A DNA stretch of 64,000 nucleotides from Glaciihabitans sp. (GTDB lineage Bacteria; Actinomycetota; Actinomycetes; Actinomycetales; Microbacteriaceae). The notes under the pieces are model-generated. The model saw only the letters and a program-made list of their open reading frames with translations, did no database searches and was not told the origin of the DNA. The stretch's first letter is position 1, and every line of letters starts with the position of its first letter. A program made the position numbers and the translations under genes. Location: positions 310,001-374,000 of the forward strand of contig JAODBD010000005.1 in NCBI GenBank assembly GCA_025463785.1, given 5' to 3'. This document shows positions 44,624 to 53,631 of the stretch, piece by piece.

Positions 44624-45355
44624 CTAACTCAGGAAAGCCCGCAGTAGAGCGGTCGACCCCTCGAGGTGCTCGCGCATCGCCTCGGCGGCCCGCTCCGGAT
44701 CGCCCGTCAGAATCGCGACGACGATCGCCTCGTGCTGCTCGTTGGAGTGCGCGATATTGGTCGCCAGCAACGGGATGCGGTCAAGCAGTTCATTGACACG
44801 CGTGCGGTTGTCGGCCAGAAGCGACACGAGCGACGGTGTTCCGACGACCTCGCCGATGGTCAGGTGCAGTCGCGAATCGAGCCGCCGATAGTCGTCGGCG
44901 GATGCCGCGGCCGCCTCCCGCAGGCGCGTCCAGAGCATGTCCCGTTCGGGCGCACTCAGGCTGCGGGCCGCGGCAGCGCGAGCGGCACCCAGCTCGAGGA
45001 TTTCGCGGAGCCCGAGGACATCCTCGATTTCATCCGGAGTCGGCGTTCGTGTCTCGCCCACCACGACGGGGACGGGATCCGTGACGAACGTACCGCCGTA
45101 ACGGCCGCGCTTGCTGAGGAGGTAGCCGGCGTCCGACAGTTCACGGATCGCCTCACGCACGGTGTCGCGACTCACCGAGAACCGGGCGGCGAGGTCGCGC
45201 TCGGGCGGGAGCGCTTCGCCGGGCGCGACGATCCCCAGCCGAATGGTCTGGAGCAGCCTCGCCACCGTGTCCTCGAACGCGTTGCCGTGGCGCACCGGTC
45301 GAAACAGCGCCTCATCCACAAGGTTCGGGTACGCCTCCGGAGTGTTGTCGGTCAC
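44624..45355 (-). CDS. GntR family (FCD) regulator of the gamma-glutamyl amine operon
   Basis: 243 residues from a GTG at 45355. The N-terminal winged helix is LPPERDLAARFSVSRDTVRE; the C-terminal FCD domain has metal ligands in DDYRRLDSRLHLTIGE, HSNEQHEAIV and AMREHLEGS. It begins 12 bp after the SDR stop and is the last gene of the five-gene operon, so it probably regulates it. A second FCD regulator occurs at 2805. Confidence 0.88.
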   Translation of the reverse strand: MTDNTPEAYPNLVDEALFRPVRHGNAFEDTVARLLQTIRLGIVAPGEALPPERDLAARFSVSRDTVREAIRELSDAGYLLSKRGRYGGTFVTDPVPVVVGETRTPTPDEIEDVLGLREILELGAARAAAARSLSAPERDMLWTRLREAAAASADDYRRLDSRLHLTIGEVVGTPSLVSLLADNRTRVNELLDRIPLLATNIAHSNEQHEAIVVAILTGDPERAAEAMREHLEGSTALLRAFLS

Positions 45356-45366
45356 GGATGCGCGCC

Positions 45367-46155
45367 CTACAGCGGTGTGACGTAGGCCGAGCTGATGCCG
45401 CCATCCACCAGGAAGGTCGATGCGGTGATGAAGCTCGCGTCGTCGCTGGCGAGAAACGCGACGGCCGCCGCGAGTTCTTCCGGTTCGGCAAAGCGGCCCT
45501 TCGGGATGTGCACGAGTCGCCGCTGCGCACGCTCCGGGTCCTTCGCGAACAGCTCCTGCAGCAGCGGAGTATTGACCGGTCCCGGGCAGAGCGCATTGAC
45601 GCGGATGCCCTGGCGCGCGAACTGCACGCCGAGTTCCTTGGTCATCGCCAGCACGCCGCCCTTCGACGCGGTGTACGAAATCTGGCTCGTCGCCGATCCC
45701 ATGACCGCGACAAAGGATGCCGTGTTGATGATCGAGCCACTCTGCTGCGCGACCATGTGCCGAAGCGCCGCACGCGAGCACAGGTAGACCGACTTGAGAT
45801 TGACCTCCTGCACACGATCCCAGGCCGGCAGTTCCGTCGTTTCGATCGAGTCGTCGTCGGGCGGCGAGATGCCAGCATTGTTGAACGCGATATCCACCGA
45901 GCCGTAGGTCGTCGCCGCAGTGTCGAAGAGGTTGTTGACCTGGGCCTCATCGGTCACGTCGACCTGCACGAACAGGCCACCGACCAGTTCCGCAGCAGTC
46001 CGGCCGGCCTCGGCATTGAAGTCGCCGATGACCACGGTCGCGCCCTCGGCTGCGAAACGCTTCGCGGTGGCGAGGCCGATTCCGCTGGCGCCGCCCGTGA
46101 TGACGGCGACCTTGCCTGCGAGCCGCTGGGTCAGGTCGATCGGTGTGATTGTCAT
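45367..46155 (-). CDS. SDR family dehydrogenase in the gamma-glutamyl amine operon
   Basis: 262 residues. AVITGGASGIGLATAKRF near residue 20, NNAGIS near 95, and the catalytic YTASKGG near 165. The ATG at 46155 is chosen because homology starts there. It lies 13 bp after the aldehyde dehydrogenase gene. No FAD amine oxidase (PuuB) is present in the operon, so this alcohol-dehydrogenase-type enzyme is the likely oxidase: gamma-glutamylethanolamide to its aldehyde. The substrate is inferred. Confidence 0.85.
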   Translation of the reverse strand: MTITPIDLTQRLAGKVAVITGGASGIGLATAKRFAAEGATVVIGDFNAEAGRTAAELVGGLFVQVDVTDEAQVNNLFDTAATTYGSVDIAFNNAGISPPDDDSIETTELPAWDRVQEVNLKSVYLCSRAALRHMVAQQSGSIINTASFVAVMGSATSQISYTASKGGVLAMTKELGVQFARQGIRVNALCPGPVNTPLLQELFAKDPERAQRRLVHIPKGRFAEPEELAAAVAFLASDDASFITASTFLVDGGISSAYVTPL

Positions 46156-46168
46156 TGTTGTCTGTTTC

Positions 46169-47530
46169 CTAGTCGGTGCTGATGAAGACGTTTTTGGTCT
46201 CGGTGAAGGCGGTGGCGGCATCCGGTCCCAACTCGCGCCCGAGGCCACTCTGCTTGAAACCGCCGAACGGGGTGGAATACCTGACGGACGAGTGCGAATT
46301 GACGGACAGGTTGCCCGTCTCGATGCCGCGCGCGACGCGGATGGCCCGGCCGACATCCCGAGTCCAGATCGAGCCCGAGAGACCGTAGATGCTGTCGTTG
46401 GCGAGCGCGATCGCGTCGGCTTCGTCCTCGAACGGCAGCACCGTCACGACCGGGCCGAAGATCTCTTCCGTGACGACGCGATCGGTTCGGGATGCCGGGA
46501 GCAGCACCGTGGGCGGGAACCAGTACCCGGCGCCGCCTGGCGCACTCCCGCGAAACGCCACCCGCGTCTCATCGGTCACAAAGGACGCGACCCGGTCGAG
46601 GTGAGCCTTGGCGACGAGCGGGCCCATCTCGGTCGATTCGTCGCTCGGGAGCCCGACCCGAACACCCTTGACCGCGGGTTCCAGTAGCTCGAGGAACCGG
46701 TCGTAGACGCTGCGCTCGACGAGGATTCGGCTGCGGGCGCAGCAATCCTGGCCAGCGTTCTCGAATACCGCGGAGGGCGCGGAGGCAGCCGCCTTCTCGA
46801 GGTCGGAGTCGGCAAACACCACGTTCGCGCTCTTGCCGCCGAGTTCGAGGGTGACCGCCTTGACCTGCTGCGCGCATCCCGCCATCACGCCCTTGCCGAC
46901 CTCGGTCGAGCCGGTAAATACGATCTTGCGCACGCTCTCGTGTGAGACAAATCGCTCGCCGACCACGCTTCCGCGGCCGGGAAGCACCTGGAACAGGCCA
47001 GCAGGCAGCCCCGATTCCACGCCGAGTTCGGCGATGCGGATCGCTGTCAGCGGCGTCCACTCGGCCGGCTTGAGCACCACCGCGTTGCCCGCCGCGAGCG
47101 CTGGCGCGAAACCCCAGGCCGCGATCGTCATCGGGAAGTTCCACGGCACGATGATGCCGACGACACCGAGCGGTTCGAGGAAGGTCACGTCGAGACCACC
47201 CGCAACGGGGATCTGCTTGCCGATCATCCGTTCCGGAGCCGCCGCGTAGTAGTTGAGGACGTCGCGAACGTGGCCGGCCTCCCAGCGCGCCTGTCCGATG
47301 GGATGCCCGGAGTTGGCCACCTCGAGCCAGGCAAGTTCATCGATCGCAGCGTCGACGGCCACGGCAAACCGCCTGAGCGCCGCGGCACGTTCGGCGGGCG
47401 CGAGCCTGGCCCACGCGCGCTGGGCGATGACGGCGCGAGCGACCGCGTCATCCACCTGCTCCAGAGAACTCTGCTCGACGGTTCGAAGAATCGTCTCGTC
47501 GGTGGGATTGATGAGGGTAGTGCTAGCCAC
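46169..47530 (-). CDS. Aldehyde dehydrogenase family protein
   Basis: 453 residues. VIVPWNFPMTIAAWGFAPAL, FTGSTEVGKGVMAG, VTLELGGKSANVVFADSDLE (general-base Glu) and ENAGQDCCARSRILVERSVY (catalytic Cys) are all intact. The GTG at 47530 overlaps the hydrolase stop by 8 bp. In this operon it should oxidise a gamma-glutamyl aminoaldehyde to the acid, giving gamma-glutamylglycine if the starting amine is ethanolamine. Confidence 0.92.
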   Translation of the reverse strand: MASTTLINPTDETILRTVEQSSLEQVDDAVARAVIAQRAWARLAPAERAAALRRFAVAVDAAIDELAWLEVANSGHPIGQARWEAGHVRDVLNYYAAAPERMIGKQIPVAGGLDVTFLEPLGVVGIIVPWNFPMTIAAWGFAPALAAGNAVVLKPAEWTPLTAIRIAELGVESGLPAGLFQVLPGRGSVVGERFVSHESVRKIVFTGSTEVGKGVMAGCAQQVKAVTLELGGKSANVVFADSDLEKAAASAPSAVFENAGQDCCARSRILVERSVYDRFLELLEPAVKGVRVGLPSDESTEMGPLVAKAHLDRVASFVTDETRVAFRGSAPGGAGYWFPPTVLLPASRTDRVVTEEIFGPVVTVLPFEDEADAIALANDSIYGLSGSIWTRDVGRAIRVARGIETGNLSVNSHSSVRYSTPFGGFKQSGLGRELGPDAATAFTETKNVFISTD

Positions 47531-48338
47531 GTGCGCCGACCTTCCCGTACTCGCGGGCAGCGCCCACGAGGCCCGCAAACAGGCGCAGGTCGTCTGGAGT
47601 CTCTTCGGGATGCCACTGAACTGCAACGCCGAACGGTACCGAGTCGAGCTCGACCGCCTCGATGATGCCGTCCTCCGTGCGCGCCGAGACGATCAGGCCG
47701 TCGGCTACCCGGTCGATGGACTGGTGGTGATAGACCTTCGCGGTGAGTCCTGCTCCGAGCAGCTCCGCGAGTTCCGTGGAGGGCTCGACCTCGACGGCAA
47801 CCTCGTTGAAGTTGCCCTCGCCGAGATTGTATTTGGTGCTGCCGACGACCTCGGGCAGGTGCTGCAGCAGCGTGCCTCCGAGGGCAACGTTCAAAACCTG
47901 CGCGCCACGGCAGATGCCGAGGAACGGCAATTCCCGCGCTATCGCACCGCGCAGGAGTGCATCCTCCCAGGCGTCACGATCCGGGCGCGGATCGTCGGTT
48001 GTTGGGTGTGGCTGTTGTCCGTAGCGGGCCGGGTCGACATCCTTGCCGCCGGTCAGGATGATGCCGTCCAGCCCGTCGAGGATCCGCGCGACGATCGCGT
48101 CGTCGACCGGCTGCGGCGGCAAAAGCACGGCGATGCCGCCCGACCTGGTGACCGCGTCGAAGTACACCTTGGGAAGAAAGGATGCCGGAACATCCCAGAC
48201 GCCAGTCTGCGCCTGCTCGAGATAGGTCGTGAGGCCGATCACGGGGCGCTGGAGTTGAGCGCGACGATCATTTCTGATCGTCGCCGCGACGCCAGCCCTG
48301 ACGACCGTCTCGGCCGTCGGTTCCTCAGAAGCGCTCAA
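47523..48338 (-). CDS. Gamma-glutamyl amide hydrolase, PuuD-like (class I glutamine amidotransferase fold)
   Basis: About 271 residues. FLGICRGAQVLNVALGG has the nucleophile Cys and VQWHPEET the catalytic His/Glu; GLDGIILTGGKDVDPARYG completes the peptidase C26 pattern. The likely start is a TTG at 48338, overlapping the ligase stop by 14 bp; no ATG or GTG in this frame gives a sensible length. It would release glutamate and the free amino acid at the end of the pathway. Confidence 0.88.
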   Translation of the reverse strand: MSASEEPTAETVVRAGVAATIRNDRRAQLQRPVIGLTTYLEQAQTGVWDVPASFLPKVYFDAVTRSGGIAVLLPPQPVDDAIVARILDGLDGIILTGGKDVDPARYGQQPHPTTDDPRPDRDAWEDALLRGAIARELPFLGICRGAQVLNVALGGTLLQHLPEVVGSTKYNLGEGNFNEVAVEVEPSTELAELLGAGLTAKVYHHQSIDRVADGLIVSARTEDGIIEAVELDSVPFGVAVQWHPEETPDDLRLFAGLVGAAREYGKVGARG

Positions 48339-49704
48339 AGCCGCGCACCCTCTCCCAGTCGGTGATGGCAGCGTCGTAGGCGCGCTGCTCGATACGGGCG
48401 TTATTGAGGTAGTGGTCGACGACCTCGTCGCCGAACGCTGTGCGGGCGATGGTCGAGGCGGACAACAGCTCGGCCGCATCCCGAAGCGTCGTCGGCACCC
48501 GCGGAGCACTCGAACCGTATGCGTTGCCCTCGAAGATGGGCTCGAGCTCAAGCTCGTTCTCGATGCCATAGAGACCGCCGGCGATGAGCGCAGCGACGGC
48601 GAGGTACTGGTTGACGTCGCCTCCAGGGATGCGGTTTTCGACCCGCAGTCCGGCGCCGTGACCGACAACCCGAAGCGCACACGTGCGATTGTCGACTCCC
48701 CACGCGACGGCGGTCGGCGCGAAACTGCCCTCAACGTAGCGCTTGTACGAGTTGATATTGGGAGCGAAGAACAGGCTGAGTTCGCGGGTGGTTGCAATCA
48801 GACCGGCGAGCCAGTGTTCCATCAGTTTCGAGAAGCCGTACTGGCCATCCCCCGACATCACGGCTTTGCCGTCGGCGCCTCGAACACTCAGGTGGATGTG
48901 ACAGCTGTTGCCTTCTCGCTCGTTGTACTTGGCCATGAAGGTGAGGGCCTTGCCGTGCTGGTCTGCGATCTCCTTTGCGCCGTTCTTGTAGATCGAGTGG
49001 TTATCGCAGGTTTCGAGGGCACCCGTGTAGCGGAATGCGATCTCCTGCTGGCCGAGGTTGCACTCCCCCTTGACGCCCTCGCAGTACATGCCCGCACCGT
49101 CCATGCCATTGCGAATGTCACGCAGCAGCGGCTCCATGCGGGTGGACGCCAGAATCGCGTAGTCGATGTTGTAGTCGCTCGAGGGCGTGAGCCCGGTGTA
49201 TCCCTTCGCCCAGGCCTCGCGATACGTGTTGTCGAAAACGATGAACTCGAGTTCGGTACCGACGAAGGGCACGAGGCCCCGCTCGGCGAGACGGGCAATT
49301 TGCGTCTTCAAGATCTCGCGCGGGCTCTGCACTACCGGCGTTTCGTCGAGCAGCGTCAGATCGGCCATCACGAGGGCCGTCGCCGTTAGCCACGGGATGA
49401 TGCGAAGCGTCGACAGGTCGGGGTGCATCGCCATGTCGCCATAGCCCGTCTCCCACGATGACATCGGGTAACCGTCGACCGTGTTGTTCTCGACATCGAC
49501 GGCGAGCAGGTAGTTGCAGCACTCGGCGCCGTGCTCGGCGAGATCCTCGAGGAACAACCGGGCGGAAGCTCGCTTGCCAACCAGTCGCCCCTGCATGTCG
49601 GTGAAGGCGATGATGACTGTGTCGACCTCGCGTTTGTCGACCAGTGCGGTGAGCTCGGCGATGGTCAACATTCCGGTTTTTGATGCTGTGGTGCTGCTTG
49701 GCAT
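48325..49704 (-). CDS. Glutamine synthetase-like gamma-glutamyl amine ligase (GlnA3/GlnA4/PuuA type)
   Basis: 459 residues. Catalytic regions are PFVGTELEFIVFDNTYREAW, NLGQQEIAFRYT, NEREGNSCHIHLSVRG and INSYKRYVEGSFAPTAVAWG. It lacks the adenylylation-site region of ordinary GlnA. It should ligate glutamate to an amine with ATP. Because the divergent permease is ethanolamine-type and an SDR replaces PuuB, ethanolamine (as for Streptomyces GlnA4) is preferred over putrescine. It is the first gene of the five-gene operon. Confidence 0.9.
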   Translation of the reverse strand: MPSSTTASKTGMLTIAELTALVDKREVDTVIIAFTDMQGRLVGKRASARLFLEDLAEHGAECCNYLLAVDVENNTVDGYPMSSWETGYGDMAMHPDLSTLRIIPWLTATALVMADLTLLDETPVVQSPREILKTQIARLAERGLVPFVGTELEFIVFDNTYREAWAKGYTGLTPSSDYNIDYAILASTRMEPLLRDIRNGMDGAGMYCEGVKGECNLGQQEIAFRYTGALETCDNHSIYKNGAKEIADQHGKALTFMAKYNEREGNSCHIHLSVRGADGKAVMSGDGQYGFSKLMEHWLAGLIATTRELSLFFAPNINSYKRYVEGSFAPTAVAWGVDNRTCALRVVGHGAGLRVENRIPGGDVNQYLAVAALIAGGLYGIENELELEPIFEGNAYGSSAPRVPTTLRDAAELLSASTIARTAFGDEVVDHYLNNARIEQRAYDAAITDWERVRGFERF

Positions 49705-49782
49705 GGCGCTCTCTCATCCTCGAGGCTTCAACCCGACCATTACATCACAGCGACCCTGAGCATTGATTGCCCATTTGTAACG

Positions 49783-49796
49783 AGCTGTTAACAGCT
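49783..49796. promoter_or_regulatory. Perfect palindrome in the ligase/permease divergent promoter
   Basis: AGCTGTTAACAGCT is a perfect 14-bp palindrome in the 195-bp gap between the ligase and permease starts. The whole gap is AT-rich, and GGTACC lies 30 bp further on. Candidate operator of the GntR protein encoded at 44624. Confidence 0.5.
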
Positions 49797-49899
49797 AAAG
49801 GTAGACAAAAGGTACCAATAAGCGCCATGCTCTCGATAACGTGGACGCCCTTCCGACGCGATCCACTCCCGAAGTAATTCACAAGTCTTGGAGGACTGG

Positions 49900-51417
49900 A
49901 TGGCCGACAATATTGTCGCTGGCGTGAAATACAAGAAAGCGGAGGCGGGCTACTTCGAAAAACGCACCCTCAAGCGGAGCGCAGGCTTCTGGGGAATCTG
50001 GGGTCTCGGCGTCGCGGCCGTGATCTCTGGCGAGTTCTCCGGTTGGAACCTGGGAATGGCGCAGGCTGGCTTCGGAGGTATGGCCATCGCGGTCGTCATC
50101 GTGGTCGTCATGTACTTCACCATGCTGTTCTCGATCGGTGAGATGGCCGCGGCCCTGCCGCACACGGGTGGCGCATATTCGTTCGCCCGCGCGGCAATGG
50201 GTCCGTGGGGTGGATTTATCACCGGTTTGGCCGAATCCATCGAATATGTGGTAACCACGGCCGTGGTTGTCTACTTCGCTGCCGACTACGCGAACGCCGC
50301 GCTTGACGCGTTCTTCGGATTCCAGCTTCCCGCCTGGATCATGTGGATCATCCTCTACGCGATATTCCTCGTGGTGAACGGGCTCGGTGCCGCAATCGGA
50401 TTCCGTCTGGCCATCATCGTCTCGATCATCTCGATTGCCATCCTCGCGGTGTTCGTCATCGTCGCATTCTCAACCGGCAGCTTCTCGCTGGACAAGCTCT
50501 GGGACGTCAAGCCGACGGCCGGCAACAGCACATTCCTGCCGGGAGGCTTCGGGCCGGTGCTGTTGGTGATTCCGTTCGCGATGTGGTTCTTCCTCGGCAT
50601 CGAAGAATTGCCGCTGGCATCCGAGGAGACCAAGAATCCGCAGCGCGACATCCCGAGGGCGGGAATCATTGCGCTGATCACGCTGCTGGTCTGCGCAGTG
50701 GTTATCTTCGTGGTGAACACGGGGGTCAATGGCGCCAAGGAGATCTCTCCATCCGGGCAGCCTTTGCTCGACGGCTTCGCGCTCATGGTGCCGAAGAGCC
50801 TGGCTGGGCTGCTCGCCATCTTCGCCCTGATCGGGCTGCTCGCATCGCTGCAGGGAATCATGTTCGCCTACGGACGCAACCTGTATTCCCTATCGCGGGC
50901 CGGCTACTACCCGAAGTTCATCTCGCGCACGGGCAAGTATCAGACCCCGGTTCTCGCCCTCGTCATCGGAGCGGTCATCGGTGTCCTCCTGCTCATCTTC
51001 GTGGATGCAACCGGCGGCTCAGCGGGGACCGCGGGAGCGACGACCCTGAACATCGCAATCTGGGGCGCCGTTGTGTCCTACCTGATGCAGATGATTTCGT
51101 TCGTGGTGCTTCGCAAGAAGTTCCCGAACGCGAAGCGTCCATACAAGAGTCCAACCGGAATCGTCGGTGCTGTGATCGCCGGCGTGATCTCGCTCGCGAT
51201 CTTCATCGCGTTCCTGTTCAACCCCGGGTACCTGATTGCCATCGCGGCAATCGCCGGCGTCTACGTCATCGGCCTCCTCCTGTTTGCCTTCGTCGGTCGC
51301 AAGCAGCTCGTGCTCTCTCCCGAGGAGGAGTTCGCGCTGAGTGGAGGCCTGCACGGTGACCCGCAGGTCGAGGGCTACGACGCCATGGAGGGCGAGATCT
51401 TCTCGCCGGACAAGTAA
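49900..51417 (+). CDS. Amino acid/ethanolamine permease (APC superfamily, ethanolamine permease type)
   Basis: 505 residues with about twelve helices. WGIWGLGVAAVISGEFSGWN and FSIGEMAAALPHTGGAYSFA near the N-terminus, and FFLGIEELPLASEETKNPQR near 245, match ethanolamine permeases. The ATG at 49900 has GGAGG at good spacing; a TTG 12 bp upstream is less likely. It is divergent from the gamma-glutamyl operon and supplies its substrate, probably ethanolamine. A stem-loop follows the gene. Confidence 0.9.
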   Translation: MADNIVAGVKYKKAEAGYFEKRTLKRSAGFWGIWGLGVAAVISGEFSGWNLGMAQAGFGGMAIAVVIVVVMYFTMLFSIGEMAAALPHTGGAYSFARAAMGPWGGFITGLAESIEYVVTTAVVVYFAADYANAALDAFFGFQLPAWIMWIILYAIFLVVNGLGAAIGFRLAIIVSIISIAILAVFVIVAFSTGSFSLDKLWDVKPTAGNSTFLPGGFGPVLLVIPFAMWFFLGIEELPLASEETKNPQRDIPRAGIIALITLLVCAVVIFVVNTGVNGAKEISPSGQPLLDGFALMVPKSLAGLLAIFALIGLLASLQGIMFAYGRNLYSLSRAGYYPKFISRTGKYQTPVLALVIGAVIGVLLLIFVDATGGSAGTAGATTLNIAIWGAVVSYLMQMISFVVLRKKFPNAKRPYKSPTGIVGAVIAGVISLAIFIAFLFNPGYLIAIAAIAGVYVIGLLLFAFVGRKQLVLSPEEEFALSGGLHGDPQVEGYDAMEGEIFSPDK

Positions 51418-51426
51418 GGCACCGAC

Positions 51427-51470
51427 CGACGGCGCGTCGCCCGTGCACACGCACGCGCGGCGCGCCGTCG
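51427..51470 (+). terminator. Stem-loop after the permease gene
   Basis: A perfect 10-bp inverted repeat (CGACGGCGCG / CGCGCCGTCG) with a 24-nt loop, 10 bp after the permease stop. There is no T run, so it may act as an mRNA 3' end stabiliser or a weak terminator. Confidence 0.55.
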
Positions 51471-51526
51471 TGTCCACCACGCTTTCGGGGCCGACAATGG
51501 CCAGAACACCCACGAAAGGTCCTCCG

Positions 51527-51775
51527 GTGGTCTCGAGACTTCGCTTCCTTCGCCCGTTCGCACCGGCCCCGACCCCCGTCGACCTCCAGCAGATGGTCTA
51601 CGACCTCGTGCTCGAGCGCGCCAACGCCATGTTCGGTCCTGGCTCATCGTTTACCGTGACCCTGCGCCTGGGCGATGAATCAAACGCGATCTTCGCCGAA
51701 ACGGTCGCCGAAACCCTGGCGTGGGACGTCTCGCTGGGGCTCGATACGTATGCGGCACGTTCGCTCTCCGCCTAA
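51527..51775 (+). CDS. Small soluble protein of unknown function
   Basis: 82 residues from a GTG at 51527 (AAAGG seven bases upstream); an ATG at 51497 adds ten residues. A basic N-terminus (SRLRFLRPF) is followed by a compact acidic part (LQQMVYDLVLERANAMFG and FAETVAETLAWDVSLGLD). No family is recognised. It lies between the ethanolamine permease and the hydrolase, without clear linkage. Confidence 0.5.
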   Translation: MVSRLRFLRPFAPAPTPVDLQQMVYDLVLERANAMFGPGSSFTVTLRLGDESNAIFAETVAETLAWDVSLGLDTYAARSLSA

Positions 51776-51816
51776 GTCGCAACCCGCCTGATCCATTCCC
51801 TGCCTGACTCGCGCTC

Positions 51817-52605
51817 GTGCCTGACTCACGTCCCTTCGGCACGGTAACCGGCACGGTAGTCGAGCCGGCCAGGCCTCGACGTAATCGCATCCTCTGGCTC
51901 TGGATCGGTGTCGCCCTCGTGATCGCGGGTCTCGCACTCCTGACCTACGGCAGTATGCCGAGCGCGGCCGAAGCCGGACCTCTCGCGAGCGTGCAGGCCG
52001 ACACGGGCATCCACTATTCGGAAACCGGGGATGCCGTGGTCATGACCCCGGCAAGCGGCGCGACCGGTGTCGGGCTGGTATTTCTGGCGGGCGAACACAT
52101 TGACGCGAGCGCATACGCCTACACACTGTCGGGACTCGTGGATGACGGCATAACAGTTGTCATCGCGAGGCCAATGCTGAGTCTGGCGATCCTCGAGTTT
52201 CGGCCGCTCACCACGTTCACCGGCCTCGCCCCCGGCATCTCGACCTGGTACGTGGGCGGGCACTCAGTTGGCGGGGTCAGGGCGTGCCAGTACGCCAAAG
52301 ATGACTACACCGTCGGTGGACTGATCCTGTTCGGCTCGTCCTGCGCCCTCGATCTGTCGCACAGCTCGATTCCGGTGCTGAGCATCGGTGGCAGTCGAGA
52401 CGGCTTGCGCACACCGGCAGGTATCCGAGCGGCGGCGCACCTGTTGCCGGACACGACCACGTTCGTCGAGATCGCCGGTGCCGATCACGCAAGTTTCGGC
52501 AGTTATGGACGCCAGGCTGGCGACAACACGGCGACAACGGCTGGGTCGTCTGTGCGGTCGCAGCTGACTACGGACATCCTCGAGTTTGTTCGCGGGGGTG
52601 GCTGA
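51817..52605 (+). CDS. Membrane-anchored alpha/beta hydrolase
   Basis: 262 residues from a GTG. One helix near residues 27-44 (LWLWIGVALVIAGLALLTYG) anchors an extracytoplasmic alpha/beta hydrolase. The nucleophile elbow is GGHSVGGVRA, the acid is in GGSRDGLRTP, and the His is in GADHASFGSYG. The last motif is that of the small alpha/beta hydrolases whose C-terminus reads HxxFGxYG. The substrate is unknown. Confidence 0.8.
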   Translation: MPDSRPFGTVTGTVVEPARPRRNRILWLWIGVALVIAGLALLTYGSMPSAAEAGPLASVQADTGIHYSETGDAVVMTPASGATGVGLVFLAGEHIDASAYAYTLSGLVDDGITVVIARPMLSLAILEFRPLTTFTGLAPGISTWYVGGHSVGGVRACQYAKDDYTVGGLILFGSSCALDLSHSSIPVLSIGGSRDGLRTPAGIRAAAHLLPDTTTFVEIAGADHASFGSYGRQAGDNTATTAGSSVRSQLTTDILEFVRGGG

Positions 52606-52659
52606 GGGGGTTGGCTGTGTGCGCTGACATTCCACCCTCTCGTGCGGGATGCGCGCGGC

Positions 52660-53631
52660 TCAGGTTGCTCGCGGGTTTCGCAATCTCATGCCAAAGTACC
52701 CGGCTCCCACGAGTATGGCTGCGGAGACACCGGCGGCCGCAAACGCGATCGATTCCGGAAGGGGTATCGGCAGCGCCAGCTCGAACGAAGCCGAGTAACT
52801 GAAGACCGAATGCCCAAGTACCTCAAACCAGTTGCGCGGGTCATGGACGCCCAGAATCGGGATGACGTAGTTTCCAATCACAAACACGATCGCTGGCAGT
52901 GCGAAGACTCCGAACACGGAACCGACCGCGATTCCGCCCGCGCCAAAGAACACCGTCAGGAGGAGGATGACGACCCATTGCAGCAGCGGGTTCTGGGCGG
53001 GTGCAGCGCTGAGCGGTCGGAAGACGTCGAGCGGCAGCTGCTGAAACAGTATCGACTGGGTGATCGCGCGGCTCACGACGTCGATCAGGAGGGTTGAAGC
53101 AATCACGATCGCCGCGATACCGAGAAGCGCCAGTTGGCGAGCGGCAACCGTTCGAGCGGTACCCGCTCGCACCAGGGCAACTTTCTCGAAGCGGTAGCGG
53201 CGCTGACCGGTCGACATCCAGAGCCCGATGAGAAAGAACAGGGCAGGGTAGATCAGGAAGCCCAGATATTTGAGCGATTCTGCGACCGAGCTCTCTGGCG
53301 AGAGCGCGACGATCGCTGTCGCGAGTGTGTCGTAGTCGTACCGGGCAAGGTTACCGATGCTCTCGTTGCCGCCTTTGCCGGATACGTTCTCGGGCTTGTG
53401 CAGATCGGCAAGGAAGTTCATGTGGTTTGCGGCATACTCGGCCCGAGTGTGCTCAAGCTGCGCGTAGTCGGCTCGCACGGCGCCGGCCGCGTTTGCGACG
53501 TTCGCGATGGCCAGCAGTGCGCACAGCACGAGCACGGCGGGCAGCAGCCACGTGCGCCAGGCCAGCCGAAGTTCCATGCGCGCCTCGGTTATCACGCGTG
53601 ACCGCGGGGCGCCGGATGCGGCGGCGATCAC
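52660..53631 (-). CDS. ABC transporter permease paired with the ATPase at 53628
   Basis: 323 residues. The N-terminal helix (WLLPAVLVLCALLAIANVAN) is followed by an extracytoplasmic loop of about 90 residues (HMNFLADLHKPENV), then five further helices. This is the ABC2-type layout. The GTG start overlaps the ATPase stop by 4 bp. The partner ATPase and the secreted protein upstream suggest an exporter or a self-protection system for that protein. Confidence 0.75.
   Translation of the reverse strand: MIAAASGAPRSRVITEARMELRLAWRTWLLPAVLVLCALLAIANVANAAGAVRADYAQLEHTRAEYAANHMNFLADLHKPENVSGKGGNESIGNLARYDYDTLATAIVALSPESSVAESLKYLGFLIYPALFFLIGLWMSTGQRRYRFEKVALVRAGTARTVAARQLALLGIAAIVIASTLLIDVVSRAITQSILFQQLPLDVFRPLSAAPAQNPLLQWVVILLLTVFFGAGGIAVGSVFGVFALPAIVFVIGNYVIPILGVHDPRNWFEVLGHSVFSYSASFELALPIPLPESIAFAAAGVSAAILVGAGYFGMRLRNPRAT

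Noticed and set aside
44624..49704. Putrescine (Puu) pathway
   Set aside because: Ligase, ALDH and PuuD would fit, but PuuB is missing and the permease is ethanolamine-type, so ethanolamine is the better reading.
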